From Pseudomonas lini (GTDB taxonomy: Bacteria; Pseudomonadota; Gammaproteobacteria; Pseudomonadales; Pseudomonadaceae), in contig NZ_JAUSSR010000013.1 of assembly GCF_030812475.1 (NCBI RefSeq), positions 62,001 to 126,000 of the forward strand: a stretch of 64,000 nt of DNA. Direction: 5' to 3'. Below, in pieces: positions 8,314 through 16,284 of the stretch. The position numbers and the translations under genes are program-made. The notes below the pieces were generated by a model. It was given only the letters and a program-made list of their open reading frames with translations. It was not told where the DNA came from and made no database searches. Position 1 is the first letter of the stretch; every line of letters starts with the position of its first letter.

Positions 8314-9099
8314 TTAAAAGTGCACCTTCACCAGCAGGCTGGTGGTGTTCTCATTAGTGTCGAGGTTGCCGTTGTTTTCGATGCCGTATTTGTCTTTCCA
8401 GTAGCTGTATTCGACGCCGACATACACCTGTTTCTCCCGCCAGCCCAAAGCCTTCCCCAAGTCATATTTGATCTGCGGGTTCAAGTGCAGGTTGGCGTGA
8501 TAGCTGCCATGCGAGTTCTTGTCGTTATCCACGACCCAGTCCATGTAGCCATCGATCAACAGGCTCGAATTGCCCAATGGCAGGGTGAAGGACCAGGCCG
8601 GCGTGATCTGCCAGACATCGTCGCCGGGACGCGAGCCTTCGGTCTGGCGATAGTAGAAGTTCAAGGTGAAAAAGTTGAAGCCCGGTACCGCGAGGTCGAA
8701 ACCGGGGCCGATCAGATAGGCCTCGGTGTCGTCTTCGCCATTCTCGTAGGTCATGGCCAGCAACACGTCCTTGATCGGGCCGAACTCGAAGCGGCGGTCA
8801 AGGATTTTGCCTAATGAGAGGCGCGGACTGAACTCGCCGTAATAGGCGTGCACGCCTTTGTTTCGATCCTTCTCGCCGTTGTAGTACGTGCTGTCGACGA
8901 ACAGGAAATTGTCGCCGTACTTCCAGCGATCGGCATGCTCGAACGTCACCGTTTGCTGAATCGACGGATTGACGGCGAAGTCCTTGCCATACAGGTAGCT
9001 CAGGCTGTTGGTTTGCCACAGAAGTAAATCGCCGGCCATGGCCTGACTGGCGGCCAACAGGCCAGCGCCCAACAACATGTTTGTCTGTGTCCGAATCAT
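8314..9099 (-). CDS. Tsx-like outer-membrane nucleoside-type channel, copy 2
   Basis: Also 261 residues, this is a tandem paralogue of the gene at 7154-7939. The start is the ATG at 9099 behind GGGAGCAACAG, the same leader type as copy 1; the frame stays open to 9210 only through REP sequence. The signal peptide ends ASQAMA-G. Shared segments include GKDFAVNPSIQQTVTFEHAD, YYGEFSPRLSLGKILD, FGPIKDVLLAMTYE and LIDGYMDWVVDND, and the C-terminal residue is Phe (LLVKVHF). The copies differ mostly in presumed loops, so they may differ in ligand. Upstream lies the NCS2 permease, suggesting an outer-plus-inner-membrane uptake route. Confidence 0.85.
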   Translation of the reverse strand: MIRTQTNMLLGAGLLAASQAMAGDLLLWQTNSLSYLYGKDFAVNPSIQQTVTFEHADRWKYGDNFLFVDSTYYNGEKDRNKGVHAYYGEFSPRLSLGKILDRRFEFGPIKDVLLAMTYENGEDDTEAYLIGPGFDLAVPGFNFFTLNFYYRQTEGSRPGDDVWQITPAWSFTLPLGNSSLLIDGYMDWVVDNDKNSHGSYHANLHLNPQIKYDLGKALGWREKQVYVGVEYSYWKDKYGIENNGNLDTNENTTSLLVKVHF

Positions 9100-9150
9100 C
9101 TGTTGCTCCCTCTTGTTTTTATTTTTGAGGCACAGGCAGCCACTGACCTC

Positions 9151-9241
9151 TGTAGGAGCTGGCTTGCCAGCGAAGAGGCCAGAAGATCCACCATCAATGT
9201 CGTCTGACACACCGCCTTCGCCGGCAAGCCGGCTCCTACAG
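9151..9241. repeat. REP pair (REPIN)
   Basis: TGTAGGAGCTGGCTTGCCAG and an inverted partner ending GGCTCCTACAG lie between the NCS2 permease and Tsx-like copy 2. Confidence 0.85.
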
Positions 9242-9284
9242 GGTTTGTGCCATTACCGGGTTTCGGGGGGGCGGCGTCAGTGGA

Positions 9285-10643
9285 TCAGTGCGGGTGCGCG
9301 TGGCAGTCGTTTATTGCCGCGCGTTCGGCGCCGCCGAGGATGTTGAACAACAGGTTCAGCGCCAGGGCACTCAAGGTCGCCATGGCGATGCCGCTGTGGG
9401 TAATCGGGCTCATCCACAACGGCAGGTGCGCGAAGAACTCCGGGCGCACTACCGGGATCAACCCCATGCCGATGCTGACGGCCACCAGCAATTGGTTGCG
9501 ACGGTCACCGATGTCCGCTTCCTGAAGAATCTTGATCCCGGTGGCGGCCACCATGCCGAACATCGCGATGGCCGCACCACCCAATACCGCCGGGGGAATC
9601 GACGCCACCAGGAAGGCCGCTTTCGGCAGCAGGCTCAGCACCACCAGCAAAACGCCGGCAACGATCGTCACCGAGCGGCAGCGCACGCCGGTCATTTGCA
9701 CCAGGCCGATGTTCTGGGCGAACGAGGAGTGGGTGAAGGTGTTGAAGAACCCGGCGAAGAACGAGGCGCCGGCATCGCAGAGCAAGCCACGACGCAGCAT
9801 CCGCGGGCAGACTTCCTGGCCGGTGATCTTGCCCAGCGCGAGGAACATCCCGGTGGACTCGACGAAGATGATCACCACCACCAGGCACATCGAAAGAATG
9901 GGCGCGAGCTCAAACTTCGGCATGCCGAAATGCAAGGGCGTGACGATTTGCAGCCACGGCGCCTGTGCCATGCCGCTGAGGTCGACCATGCCGATCAAGC
10001 CGCAGATCACGTAGCCCAGGCACATGCCGATCAGCACGGAAATGTTGACCCAGAAACCGCGCATGAAGCGATGCACCAGCAGGATGGTGGCCAGTACCAG
10101 GGCGGCGATGGCCAGGTAGATCGGCGAGCCGAATTGTGCGGCGCCAGCACCGCCACCGGCCCAGTTCACCGCCACGGGAAACAGCGACAAACCGATCGAG
10201 GTGATGACCGTGCCGGTGACCAGCGGCGGGAAGAAGCGTACGACTTTGGACATGAACGGTGCGATGAGCATGCCAAAGAAACCGGCGGCGATGGTCGCGC
10301 CGAAAATCCCCTGCATACCGATGCCCGGCATGCCGGCCATGGCCACCATGCTGCCGACAGCCGCGAAACTGGCGCCCATCATCACCGGCATGCGGATGCC
10401 CATGGGGCCGATGCCCAGCGATTGGACGATGGTGGCGATACCGGCCACCAGCAGGTCGGCGTTGATCAGGAAGGCGATTTCTTCACGGCTCAGGCCAGCG
10501 GCTTGTCCGATGATCAGCGGCACGGCGATGGCTCCGCCGTACATCAGCAGGACGTGTTGCAGGCCGACCAGGATCAGTTGCAAGAGGGGCAAACGCTGAA
10601 TGGCGGGTGCGTCGGGGATGCGCGCTTCGGATAGCTCGGACAT
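9285..10643 (-). CDS. NCS2 nucleobase:cation symporter, probable urate/xanthine permease
   Basis: The 452-residue inner-membrane permease starts at the ATG at 10643 (MSELSEARIP) behind CGAGGTG. About 12-14 membrane segments are visible. NCS2 signatures include LQHVLLMYGGAIAVPLIIG, GVRCRSVTIVAG, and the substrate-site motif FVESTGMFLALG; FNTFTHSSFAQNIGLVQMTG matches the conserved NCS2 helix-10 region with its Q-N. The bacterial urate/xanthine members (UacT, XanQ, PucJ/K types) share this layout. Placement directly downstream of puuD supports urate or xanthine as substrate over uracil. The C-terminus has a short His-rich end (INDCHAHPH). A REP element lies between it and puuD. Confidence 0.9.
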   Translation of the reverse strand: MSELSEARIPDAPAIQRLPLLQLILVGLQHVLLMYGGAIAVPLIIGQAAGLSREEIAFLINADLLVAGIATIVQSLGIGPMGIRMPVMMGASFAAVGSMVAMAGMPGIGMQGIFGATIAAGFFGMLIAPFMSKVVRFFPPLVTGTVITSIGLSLFPVAVNWAGGGAGAAQFGSPIYLAIAALVLATILLVHRFMRGFWVNISVLIGMCLGYVICGLIGMVDLSGMAQAPWLQIVTPLHFGMPKFELAPILSMCLVVVIIFVESTGMFLALGKITGQEVCPRMLRRGLLCDAGASFFAGFFNTFTHSSFAQNIGLVQMTGVRCRSVTIVAGVLLVVLSLLPKAAFLVASIPPAVLGGAAIAMFGMVAATGIKILQEADIGDRRNQLLVAVSIGMGLIPVVRPEFFAHLPLWMSPITHSGIAMATLSALALNLLFNILGGAERAAINDCHAHPH

Positions 10644-10705
10644 GCAACACCTCGGATCTTTTTTATTCTTGTGATTTTGTGCATCGGGGTTGACCGCGGC
10701 GCGGC

Positions 10706-10771
10706 CATTCGCTGGCAAGCCAGCTCCTACAGGTCATGCGAAACCCTGTAGGAGCCGGCTTGCTGGCGATG
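10706..10771. repeat. Two REP elements, outward-facing
   Basis: TTCGCTGGCAAGCCAGC...CTACAG and CTGTAGGAGCCGGCTTGCTG sit back to back between puuD and the permease, the reverse of the usual REPIN order. Confidence 0.8.
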
Positions 10772-10782
10772 CTTTTCAACGA

Positions 10783-12087
10783 TCAGTTGGTCGGAGCTCC
10801 CTGCACAATCCACGCACCGATCAGGTCACGTTCCTGCTGGGTCATCTGGGTGATGTTGCCCAGCGGCATGATCTGGCTGGTGACGGCTTGCGCCTGGATC
10901 CGTGCGGCGTTCTGGCGGATCTGCTCGGGGGTATCGAACATCACGCCCGCTGGTGCCGCGCTGAACAGCGGGCTGGTCGGTTTGGCCGAGTGGCAGACCG
11001 TGCAGCGTTCCTGGATCACGTTGTGCACCTTGTCAAAACCAGGACCTGCGTTGGACGCTTGCGCCGGTGCGGCGGCAGGCGCTTCTGCGGGTTTTGCCTC
11101 GGCCGGTTTCAAACCACCGCCCACTGCTGTTTCCGGCAGCGGCTGGTATTCGATCTTCGCCGGAGCGTTGGCCACTTCAGGCGCGCTGGACATCGGTTTT
11201 GGCCCGGACACATAGGCCAGGCAAATCATGCCCACCGCCGCCACCGGCAGGGTCCAGGCATATTTGTGGCTGTCGTGACGGGTGTTGAAGTAGTGACGCA
11301 CCAACACCGCCAGCACCGCGATCCCGGCCAGGATCAGCCAGTTGTACTGGCTGCCATAGGTGCTCGGGAAGTGGTTGCTGATCATGATGAACAGCACCGG
11401 CAAGGTGAAGTAGTTGTTGTGACGCGAACGCAGCAGGCCTTTGGCCGGCAGCGCCGGATCAGGCGTGCGGTTCTCGGCGATCGCGGCCACCAGTGCACGT
11501 TGCGCCGGCATGATGATGCGGAACACGTTGCCGACCATGATGGTGCCGATGATCGCGCCGACGTGCAGGTACGCACCACGACCGCTGAACACTTTGCTGA
11601 AACCGTAGGCGGCGCCAATGATCAGCACGAACAGGATGAAGCCGAGCAGGGCGGGGCGCTTGCCCAGGGCCGAATCGCAGAGGAAGGAGTAGATGAACCA
11701 GCCGATGAACAACGAGCCAAGACCGATGGCCACGCCTTCAGGACCGCTCAGGGTGCTGCCCGGAGCGAGCAGGTACAGCGTCGGGTTGGAGTAGAACACC
11801 ACGCACAGCAGCGCGATCCCCGACAGCCAGGTGAAGTAGGCTTCCCATTTGAACCAGTGCAAGTTGTCCGGCATGGTCGGTGGGGCCAGTTTGTATTTTT
11901 CCAGGTGGTAGATACCGCCACCGTGGATCGCCCACAAATCGCCGGCCAGGCCGCTTTTCGGGTTGACCCGATTGAGGTTGTTCTCCAGCCAGACGAAATA
12001 GAACGACGCACCGATCCAGGCCACGCCAGTAATCATGTGAACCCAGCGCACGCTCAGGTTCAGCCATTCCAACAGATGTGCTTCCAC
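10783..12087 (-). CDS. puuD: Urate hydroxylase PuuD, membrane-bound with fused cytochrome c
   Basis: The 434-residue protein oxidises urate to 5-hydroxyisourate and passes electrons to the respiratory chain; unlike soluble uricases it is an integral membrane enzyme. The N-terminal 300 residues hold about eight membrane helices with conserved His and aromatic residues (WVHMITGVAWIGASFYFVWL, SRHNNYFTLPVLFIMISNHF). An Ala/Pro-rich linker (about 300-350) leads to a c-type cytochrome domain with the haem motif CTVCH at 362-366 and a likely axial Met in SQIMPLGN (407). The products feed uraH and UraD, both encoded in this window. allA lies 50 bases upstream on the same strand. Confidence 0.94.
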   Translation of the reverse strand: MEAHLLEWLNLSVRWVHMITGVAWIGASFYFVWLENNLNRVNPKSGLAGDLWAIHGGGIYHLEKYKLAPPTMPDNLHWFKWEAYFTWLSGIALLCVVFYSNPTLYLLAPGSTLSGPEGVAIGLGSLFIGWFIYSFLCDSALGKRPALLGFILFVLIIGAAYGFSKVFSGRGAYLHVGAIIGTIMVGNVFRIIMPAQRALVAAIAENRTPDPALPAKGLLRSRHNNYFTLPVLFIMISNHFPSTYGSQYNWLILAGIAVLAVLVRHYFNTRHDSHKYAWTLPVAAVGMICLAYVSGPKPMSSAPEVANAPAKIEYQPLPETAVGGGLKPAEAKPAEAPAAAPAQASNAGPGFDKVHNVIQERCTVCHSAKPTSPLFSAAPAGVMFDTPEQIRQNAARIQAQAVTSQIMPLGNITQMTQQERDLIGAWIVQGAPTN

Positions 12088-12137
12088 AGTCTTTACCTCT
12101 CGCCTGTCACTCTGTTGTCGAGTGATCAGACCTTCTC

Positions 12138-12641
12138 TTATTGGTGGGGGGCAAGGATCAAACGCTCATCCTCTTTGAAAAAATGCTCATCGCAGTTATT
12201 GCCTGTGCCACTGCGATCAACCACCAGGAAGTCATCCCGCTTTTCGATCGTCAGCACCGGATGGTGCCAAACGCCGCGATGGTAATTAATGCCCTGCCTG
12301 CCGTTGGTGACGAAGGCGCGGACCAAGCCCGATACAGGTTCATCGCCAAGTGGCGCGACCACGATCAGAAAAGGGTTGCCGAGCAGCGGAATGAAAGCCT
12401 GGCTGCCCAGCGGGTGACGCTCCAGCATGCTGACGGTCAGCGGCATGTCCTGCGCGTCGGCGCGGAAGATGCTGATGATCGCGTTGTCCTCTGGCTTGGC
12501 GGTTTCTACCGTGGCCAGTTTGTGGAAGCGCATGGTCGAACCGTTGTTGATCATGAAGTGATCGCTGCCGTCGGTTTCGATCACGTCACCGAAAGGGGCG
12601 AAGGCTTCTTTGGTCAGCGGTTCAATCGTCAGTGTGCGCAT
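12138..12641 (-). CDS. allA: Ureidoglycolate lyase AllA
   Basis: The 167-residue cupin-like enzyme splits ureidoglycolate into glyoxylate and urea, the last step of the allantoate route encoded here. MRTLTIEPLTKEAFAPFGDV is the family N-terminus; MLERHPLGSQAFIPL, GINYHRGVWHHPVL and DFLVVDRSG are the conserved active-site segments. The length is typical. Allantoicase (alc) lies upstream in the presumed operon and makes its substrate; puuD follows 50 bases downstream. A REP pair separates alc and allA. Confidence 0.95.
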   Translation of the reverse strand: MRTLTIEPLTKEAFAPFGDVIETDGSDHFMINNGSTMRFHKLATVETAKPEDNAIISIFRADAQDMPLTVSMLERHPLGSQAFIPLLGNPFLIVVAPLGDEPVSGLVRAFVTNGRQGINYHRGVWHHPVLTIEKRDDFLVVDRSGTGNNCDEHFFKEDERLILAPHQ

Positions 12642-12680
12642 GCTGGTCTTCTTAATCTCAAATGTGTGGGGTGCTGCTTT

Positions 12681-12765
12681 TGTAGGAGCTGGCTTGCCAG
12701 CGAAGGCGGCCTTAAGCCTTGCACCGCCTGTACAGACGCCTTCGCCGGCAAGCCGGCTCCTACAG
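12681..12765. repeat. REP pair (REPIN)
   Basis: TGTAGGAGCTGGCTTGCCAG and an inverted partner ending CCGGCTCCTACAG lie in the alc-allA junction. Confidence 0.85.
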
Positions 12766-12773
12766 GCTCAGCA

Positions 12774-13769
12774 TTACTTCGCGACCTTGCCCAGTACCCG
12801 CAGGCGGCTCACACCACCATCCGGGAACACGTTCAGGCGGATGTGGGTGATCGGCCCCAGCGCCTTGATCTGCTCGGCGAAGGTGTGTTCGGCGTGCATT
12901 TCCAGTTTCTGCGCCGGCAGCAGTTCGCGCCAGAACAGCGATTGGGTTTCGATCTGGCTGTCGGTGCCGCCCTTGACGAACGCGCCCTGGATCGAGCAGG
13001 TGTCCGGGTAGTTGCCCTTGAAGTGCAGGGTGTCGACGATGACTTTCTCGATCTCGCCGGCATGACCCAGGGCGACGATCACCCAGTCATTGCCCGGTGT
13101 ACGGCGACGTGCGGTTTCCCAGCCATCGCCCATGTTGATGCCACGGCCCGGGTTGAGGATGTTGCTCATGCGGCCGAAGTGTTCGTCGGAGCAGGCCAGC
13201 GCACGGCCACCGTTCAGCGCTGCAGCCAGGTCGACCTGTTCGTTGTCGCCGACAGCGGACCAGTCGCGGAACGGAATGCCGTACACGCGCAGACGGGCCA
13301 CGCCGCCATCCGGGTAGATGTTGAAACGCAGATGGCTGAAGGCCTGGTCGTTGCTGATTTCGTGGTAGTGGTGGCTGTTGCCTTGCAGTTCGACGGCTGA
13401 CAGTACTTCAGTCCACTGGGTGTTGTCGTCCGGCTCGCCCGAAGCGAGGAAGCAGGCTTCCAGCGACGCAGACGGCGGGAAGTTGCCGGTGAAGAATGAA
13501 GTGTCGATGTCCACGCCCTTGATCGAACCCGGGACGCCCAGGCGGATCACCGCGCTGTCGTAGCCTTCGAAGCGCTTGCGGCGCGACTCCCAGCCGTCCA
13601 TCCACTTGCCGTTGTCATCGAACACGCCCTCCTTCCACACGGCCGGGGTCGGCTGGAACAGACGGTTGGCGTCTGCGAACCAGTCATCGGTGACCGACAC
13701 GATCTTGGTGCCCAGGCGGGCGTCGGCCAGGTTGACGAACTTCTCGAAAGGTACGGCGTAAGCTTTCAT
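12774..13769 (-). CDS. alc: Allantoicase
   Basis: The 331-residue enzyme hydrolyses allantoate to ureidoglycolate and urea. The start is the ATG at 13769 (MKAYAVPFEKFVNLADARLG); the frame extends upstream to 13838, but with residues foreign to the family. Two repeats of the allantoicase jelly-roll domain are visible: WMDGWESRRKR...DSAVIRLGVPGSIKGVDIDT, then NMGDGWETARRRTPGNDW...VIVALGHAGEIEKVIVDT. Each ends in a HIRLNVFPDGGVSRLRV-like segment (FNIYPDGGVARLRVYG and LNVFPDGGVSRLRVLG). This internal duplication is a family hallmark. It sits between uraD (91 bases upstream) and allA. Confidence 0.95.
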   Translation of the reverse strand: MKAYAVPFEKFVNLADARLGTKIVSVTDDWFADANRLFQPTPAVWKEGVFDDNGKWMDGWESRRKRFEGYDSAVIRLGVPGSIKGVDIDTSFFTGNFPPSASLEACFLASGEPDDNTQWTEVLSAVELQGNSHHYHEISNDQAFSHLRFNIYPDGGVARLRVYGIPFRDWSAVGDNEQVDLAAALNGGRALACSDEHFGRMSNILNPGRGINMGDGWETARRRTPGNDWVIVALGHAGEIEKVIVDTLHFKGNYPDTCSIQGAFVKGGTDSQIETQSLFWRELLPAQKLEMHAEHTFAEQIKALGPITHIRLNVFPDGGVSRLRVLGKVAK

Positions 13770-13860
13770 TCTTCTAGTCTGCCTTTTATAAGTTGGCTTG
13801 GGATGCTTGCGAGGCCCCGGGTGATGTTCGGCGTTCATGAACTCACTCGGGCCAGGCTTG

Positions 13861-14376
13861 CTATAGGGTCAGTAATCGGAACAACGCGATCTTGTTGATC
13901 TCCGCCAGCGCGCATTTGAACTCGGTGTCTTGCGGGTTGTGAATGCGCGTTTCGAACGCCGCGAGGATCTGATGCCGGTTGCTGCCTTTTACCGCCATGA
14001 TGAAGGGAAACCTGAACTTGGCTTTGTAGGCGTCGTTCAGCTCGGTGAAGCGCTGGAACTCTTCGGCCGTGCATTGGTGAATACCGGCGCCAGCCTGTTC
14101 ATTGGTGCTGGCTTCGGTCAGCTGGCCCTGGACGGCGGCTTTGCCTGCCAGGTCCGGGTGAGCGTTGATCAGTGCTAGCTGACTGGCGTGATCGGCGCTC
14201 AACAGGATGTCGCTCATGCGCTGGTGCAGGGTTTCGATCTCGTCGATCGAAGCGTCCTGGCCCAGGTCGAAGGCTTTCTCGGCCACCCATGGCGAATGTT
14301 CGTAGATGTCGGCGAAGGCGTCGACAAACTCATCGCGGCTCAGGGTCGAGGGCTTCAGGGTTTGGAACTGGCTCAT
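13861..14376 (-). CDS. uraD: OHCU decarboxylase UraD
   Basis: The 171-residue enzyme decarboxylates 2-oxo-4-hydroxy-4-carboxy-5-ureidoimidazoline to S-allantoin. The start is the ATG at 14376, which overlaps the puuE stop as ATGA (four bases), so the two are translationally coupled; frame upstream of this is puuE shadow. The active-site His is in NAHPDLAGKA (His73). EASTNEQAGAG and FRFPFIMAVKG are the other conserved motifs. Its substrate comes from the uraH reaction and its product goes to PuuE. Confidence 0.95.
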   Translation of the reverse strand: MSQFQTLKPSTLSRDEFVDAFADIYEHSPWVAEKAFDLGQDASIDEIETLHQRMSDILLSADHASQLALINAHPDLAGKAAVQGQLTEASTNEQAGAGIHQCTAEEFQRFTELNDAYKAKFRFPFIMAVKGSNRHQILAAFETRIHNPQDTEFKCALAEINKIALFRLLTL

Positions 14377-15299
14377 TTCGCGGCCCCTTGATACGGGTGG
14401 GTTTCGTGCCAGTGACGAGCGATGTCGACGCGACGGCTGAACCACACCTGTTCATGACTTTTAGCGTATTCGATAAAGCGCTTGAGCGAAGCCAGGCGCG
14501 CCGGACGGCCGATCAGGCGGCAGTGCAGGCCGATCGAGAGCATTTTCGGAGCTTCAGCGCCTTCGGCGTACAGCACATCGAACGCGTCTTTGAGGTATTC
14601 GAAAAAATCGTCGCCCTTGTTGAAACCCTGGACCTGGGTGAAGCGCATGTCGTTGGTGTCCAGGGTGTACGGGATCACCAGGTGCGGCTTGCCGGTCGGG
14701 TTGTTGGGCTCCCAGTAGGGCAGGTCGTCGTCGTAGGTGTCGCAGTCGTAGAGGAAACCGCCTTCTTCCATCACCAGCCGACGGGTGTTCGGCCCGGTGC
14801 GGCCGGTGTACCAGCCCAGTGGCCGCTCGCCAGTGATTTCGGTGAGCACGCGGATGGCTTCGAGCATGTGCTCGCGTTCCTGCGCTTCGTCCATGTACTG
14901 GTAGTCGATCCAGCGATAACCGTGGCTGCAGATCTCGTGGCCGGCCTCGACCATCGCGCGGATCACGTCGGGGTGGCGCTGGGCGGCCATGGCCACGGCA
15001 AAAATGGTCAGCGGAATGTCGAATGCCTTGAACAGTTTCAGGATCCGCCACACGCCGGCACGGCTGCCATACTCGTAGAGCGATTCCATGCTCATGTTGC
15101 GCTCGCCCTGCAGCGGCTGCGCCGAGACCATTTCCGAAAGGAAGGCTTCGGATTCCTTGTCGCCATGCAGGATATTGCGCTCGCCACCTTCCTCATAATT
15201 GAGTACGAAGGACAGGGCGATACGGGCGTTGCCCGGCCAGTGTGGGTGAGGAGGGTTACTGCCGTAACCGATCAGGTCGCGTGGATAGTCAGCGCTCAC
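14373..15299 (-). CDS. puuE: Allantoinase PuuE (polysaccharide-deacetylase type)
   Basis: The 308-residue protein hydrolyses allantoin to allantoate and belongs to the NodB/CE4 fold family, unrelated to the amidohydrolase-type allantoinase AllB. MSADYPRDLIGYG is the usual start; RIALSFVLNYEEGGERNILHG, EAGHEICSHGYRWIDYQYM, and GWYTGRTGPNTRRLV are signature segments. It is the first gene of the minus-strand urate operon (puuE-uraD-alc-allA-puuD-permease). A perfect TTGTATACAA palindrome lies 87 bases upstream of the start, and a near copy lies nearer to divergent uraH, which suggests common control. Confidence 0.95.
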   Translation of the reverse strand: MSADYPRDLIGYGSNPPHPHWPGNARIALSFVLNYEEGGERNILHGDKESEAFLSEMVSAQPLQGERNMSMESLYEYGSRAGVWRILKLFKAFDIPLTIFAVAMAAQRHPDVIRAMVEAGHEICSHGYRWIDYQYMDEAQEREHMLEAIRVLTEITGERPLGWYTGRTGPNTRRLVMEEGGFLYDCDTYDDDLPYWEPNNPTGKPHLVIPYTLDTNDMRFTQVQGFNKGDDFFEYLKDAFDVLYAEGAEAPKMLSIGLHCRLIGRPARLASLKRFIEYAKSHEQVWFSRRVDIARHWHETHPYQGAAK

Positions 15300-15385
15300 T
15301 GCAGTCTTCCTTCTTGTTCGTGTTGACAGGTTGTGTGACGGCCCTGAGGTTGGAGCGACAGGCTGGTGTCACAGCGATGGACTGA

Positions 15386-15395
15386 TTGTATACAA
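15386..15395. promoter_or_regulatory. Palindromic operator candidate TTGTATACAA (puuE side)
   Basis: A perfect 10-base palindrome 87-96 bases upstream of the puuE start. The identical sequence occurs again upstream of the AzgA-type purine permease (24327-24336). Confidence 0.6.
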
Positions 15396-15591
15396 CTTTA
15401 TATCCACATTGTAAGCCTGTTTTTTCGCATTTTTCGCTAACGGTCATCTTGGCCTGCTCCATAAAGAAACTAGCAAGAAACCTGCCTGATCGGTCAGCTA
15501 TTGAATATAAGGTCCGTTGGTTTCATGGTGCGCAGACAAATGCGCCGAGAATCTCCGAATGCCGGGGGTAGGGGGAAAAATGTCGTTTTTA

Positions 15592-15601
15592 TTGTGTACA
15601 A
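15592..15601. promoter_or_regulatory. Palindromic operator candidate TTGTGTACAA (uraH side)
   Basis: One base differs from the perfect palindrome at 15386; it lies 131-140 bases ahead of the uraH start inside an AT-rich stretch. Confidence 0.5.
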
Positions 15602-15731
15602 TTTTTTTGAAAAGTGTCTTAATCGATGCCTCGCCGCAGCGTTTGGTGCTCCGAACCGGTGCGGTCTCCTTTTCAACTGACTTCGGGAGGCGCGAGGCCT
15701 GACTGCCAAAGCAGCCAGGCGCGCAGAATCA

Positions 15732-16085
15732 ATGGGACGTTTGACTACACACGTTTTAGACGCTGCACACGGTTGCCCGGGCAGCTCGATCAAGGTCGAG
15801 CTGTACCGCGTCGAAGGTTCGCAGCTGGAACTGGTCGCCACGGCGATCACCAACAGCGATGGGCGTGTCGATGCACCGCTGCTGCAAGGCGATGACTACC
15901 GCTCCGGGGTCTATCAGGTTCAGTTTCATGCAGGTGATTACTACCGCGCCCGGGGCGTGCAGCTTCCGGAGCCGGCGTTTCTGGATGTGGTGGTGCTGCG
16001 GTTTGGCATTTCTGCCGAGCAGGATCACTACCACGTGCCGTTGCTGATTTCGCCGTACAGCTACTCCACGTACCGCGGCAGCTGA
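15732..16085 (+). CDS. uraH: 5-Hydroxyisourate hydrolase (transthyretin-like)
   Basis: The 117-residue protein hydrolyses 5-hydroxyisourate, the PuuD product, to OHCU, the UraD substrate. The N-terminal motif RLTTHVLDAAHGCPGSS carries a catalytic His, NSDGRVDAPLL the catalytic Arg, and HYHVPLLISPYSYSTYRGS ends in the YRGS tetrapeptide that distinguishes these enzymes from transthyretin. No signal peptide is present. It is transcribed away from the puuE operon and followed by a strong terminator at 16145-16172. A short copy of its 3' end, including YRGS and the stop, recurs at 18409-18432. Confidence 0.95.
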   Translation: MGRLTTHVLDAAHGCPGSSIKVELYRVEGSQLELVATAITNSDGRVDAPLLQGDDYRSGVYQVQFHAGDYYRARGVQLPEPAFLDVVVLRFGISAEQDHYHVPLLISPYSYSTYRGS

Positions 16086-16089
16086 TCCC
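16066..16089. repeat. Direct repeat, copy 1 (uraH 3' end)
   Basis: The last codons and stop of uraH plus following bases, core TACCGCGGCAGCTGATCCC. A second copy with a single change (C to T before TGA) lies at 18409-18432, in the same orientation, on the other side of the 634-residue protein gene. Confidence 0.75.
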
Positions 16090-16144
16090 CCAAGCAGCTG
16101 CCTCAACCTGGAAGCGACTGCGCATATAGCTTCTTTGGTCTTTC

Positions 16145-16172
16145 GCCCGCTCACACTGCGGGCTTTTTTTTT
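16145..16172 (+). terminator. Intrinsic terminator after uraH
   Basis: GCCCGC/GCGGGC stem with a seven-base loop, followed directly by nine T. Confidence 0.85.
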
Positions 16173-16284
16173 CGTCAGGCATGGCGCCTTTGGCGACGTT
16201 CCCGCACGGATCTCGCGAGAACGTCCAGCGGCCTTCCCTGTCTCCTCCGGTAACAAAAAGGCCCGGTTGCGAAGGGGAGAGGCA

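Larger units (their letters stand above)
15300..15731. promoter_or_regulatory. Divergent puuE / uraH control region
   Basis: This 432-base region separates the minus-strand urate operon from uraH. It contains a perfect palindrome TTGTATACAA at 15386-15395 on the puuE side and TTGTGTACAA (one change) at 15592-15601 on the uraH side. Their spacing and divergent placement suggest two operators for one repressor. The short TNGTnnACNA form recalls GntR/FadR-type sites, but no regulator gene lies nearby. Assignment to a particular regulator is inference. Confidence 0.6.
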
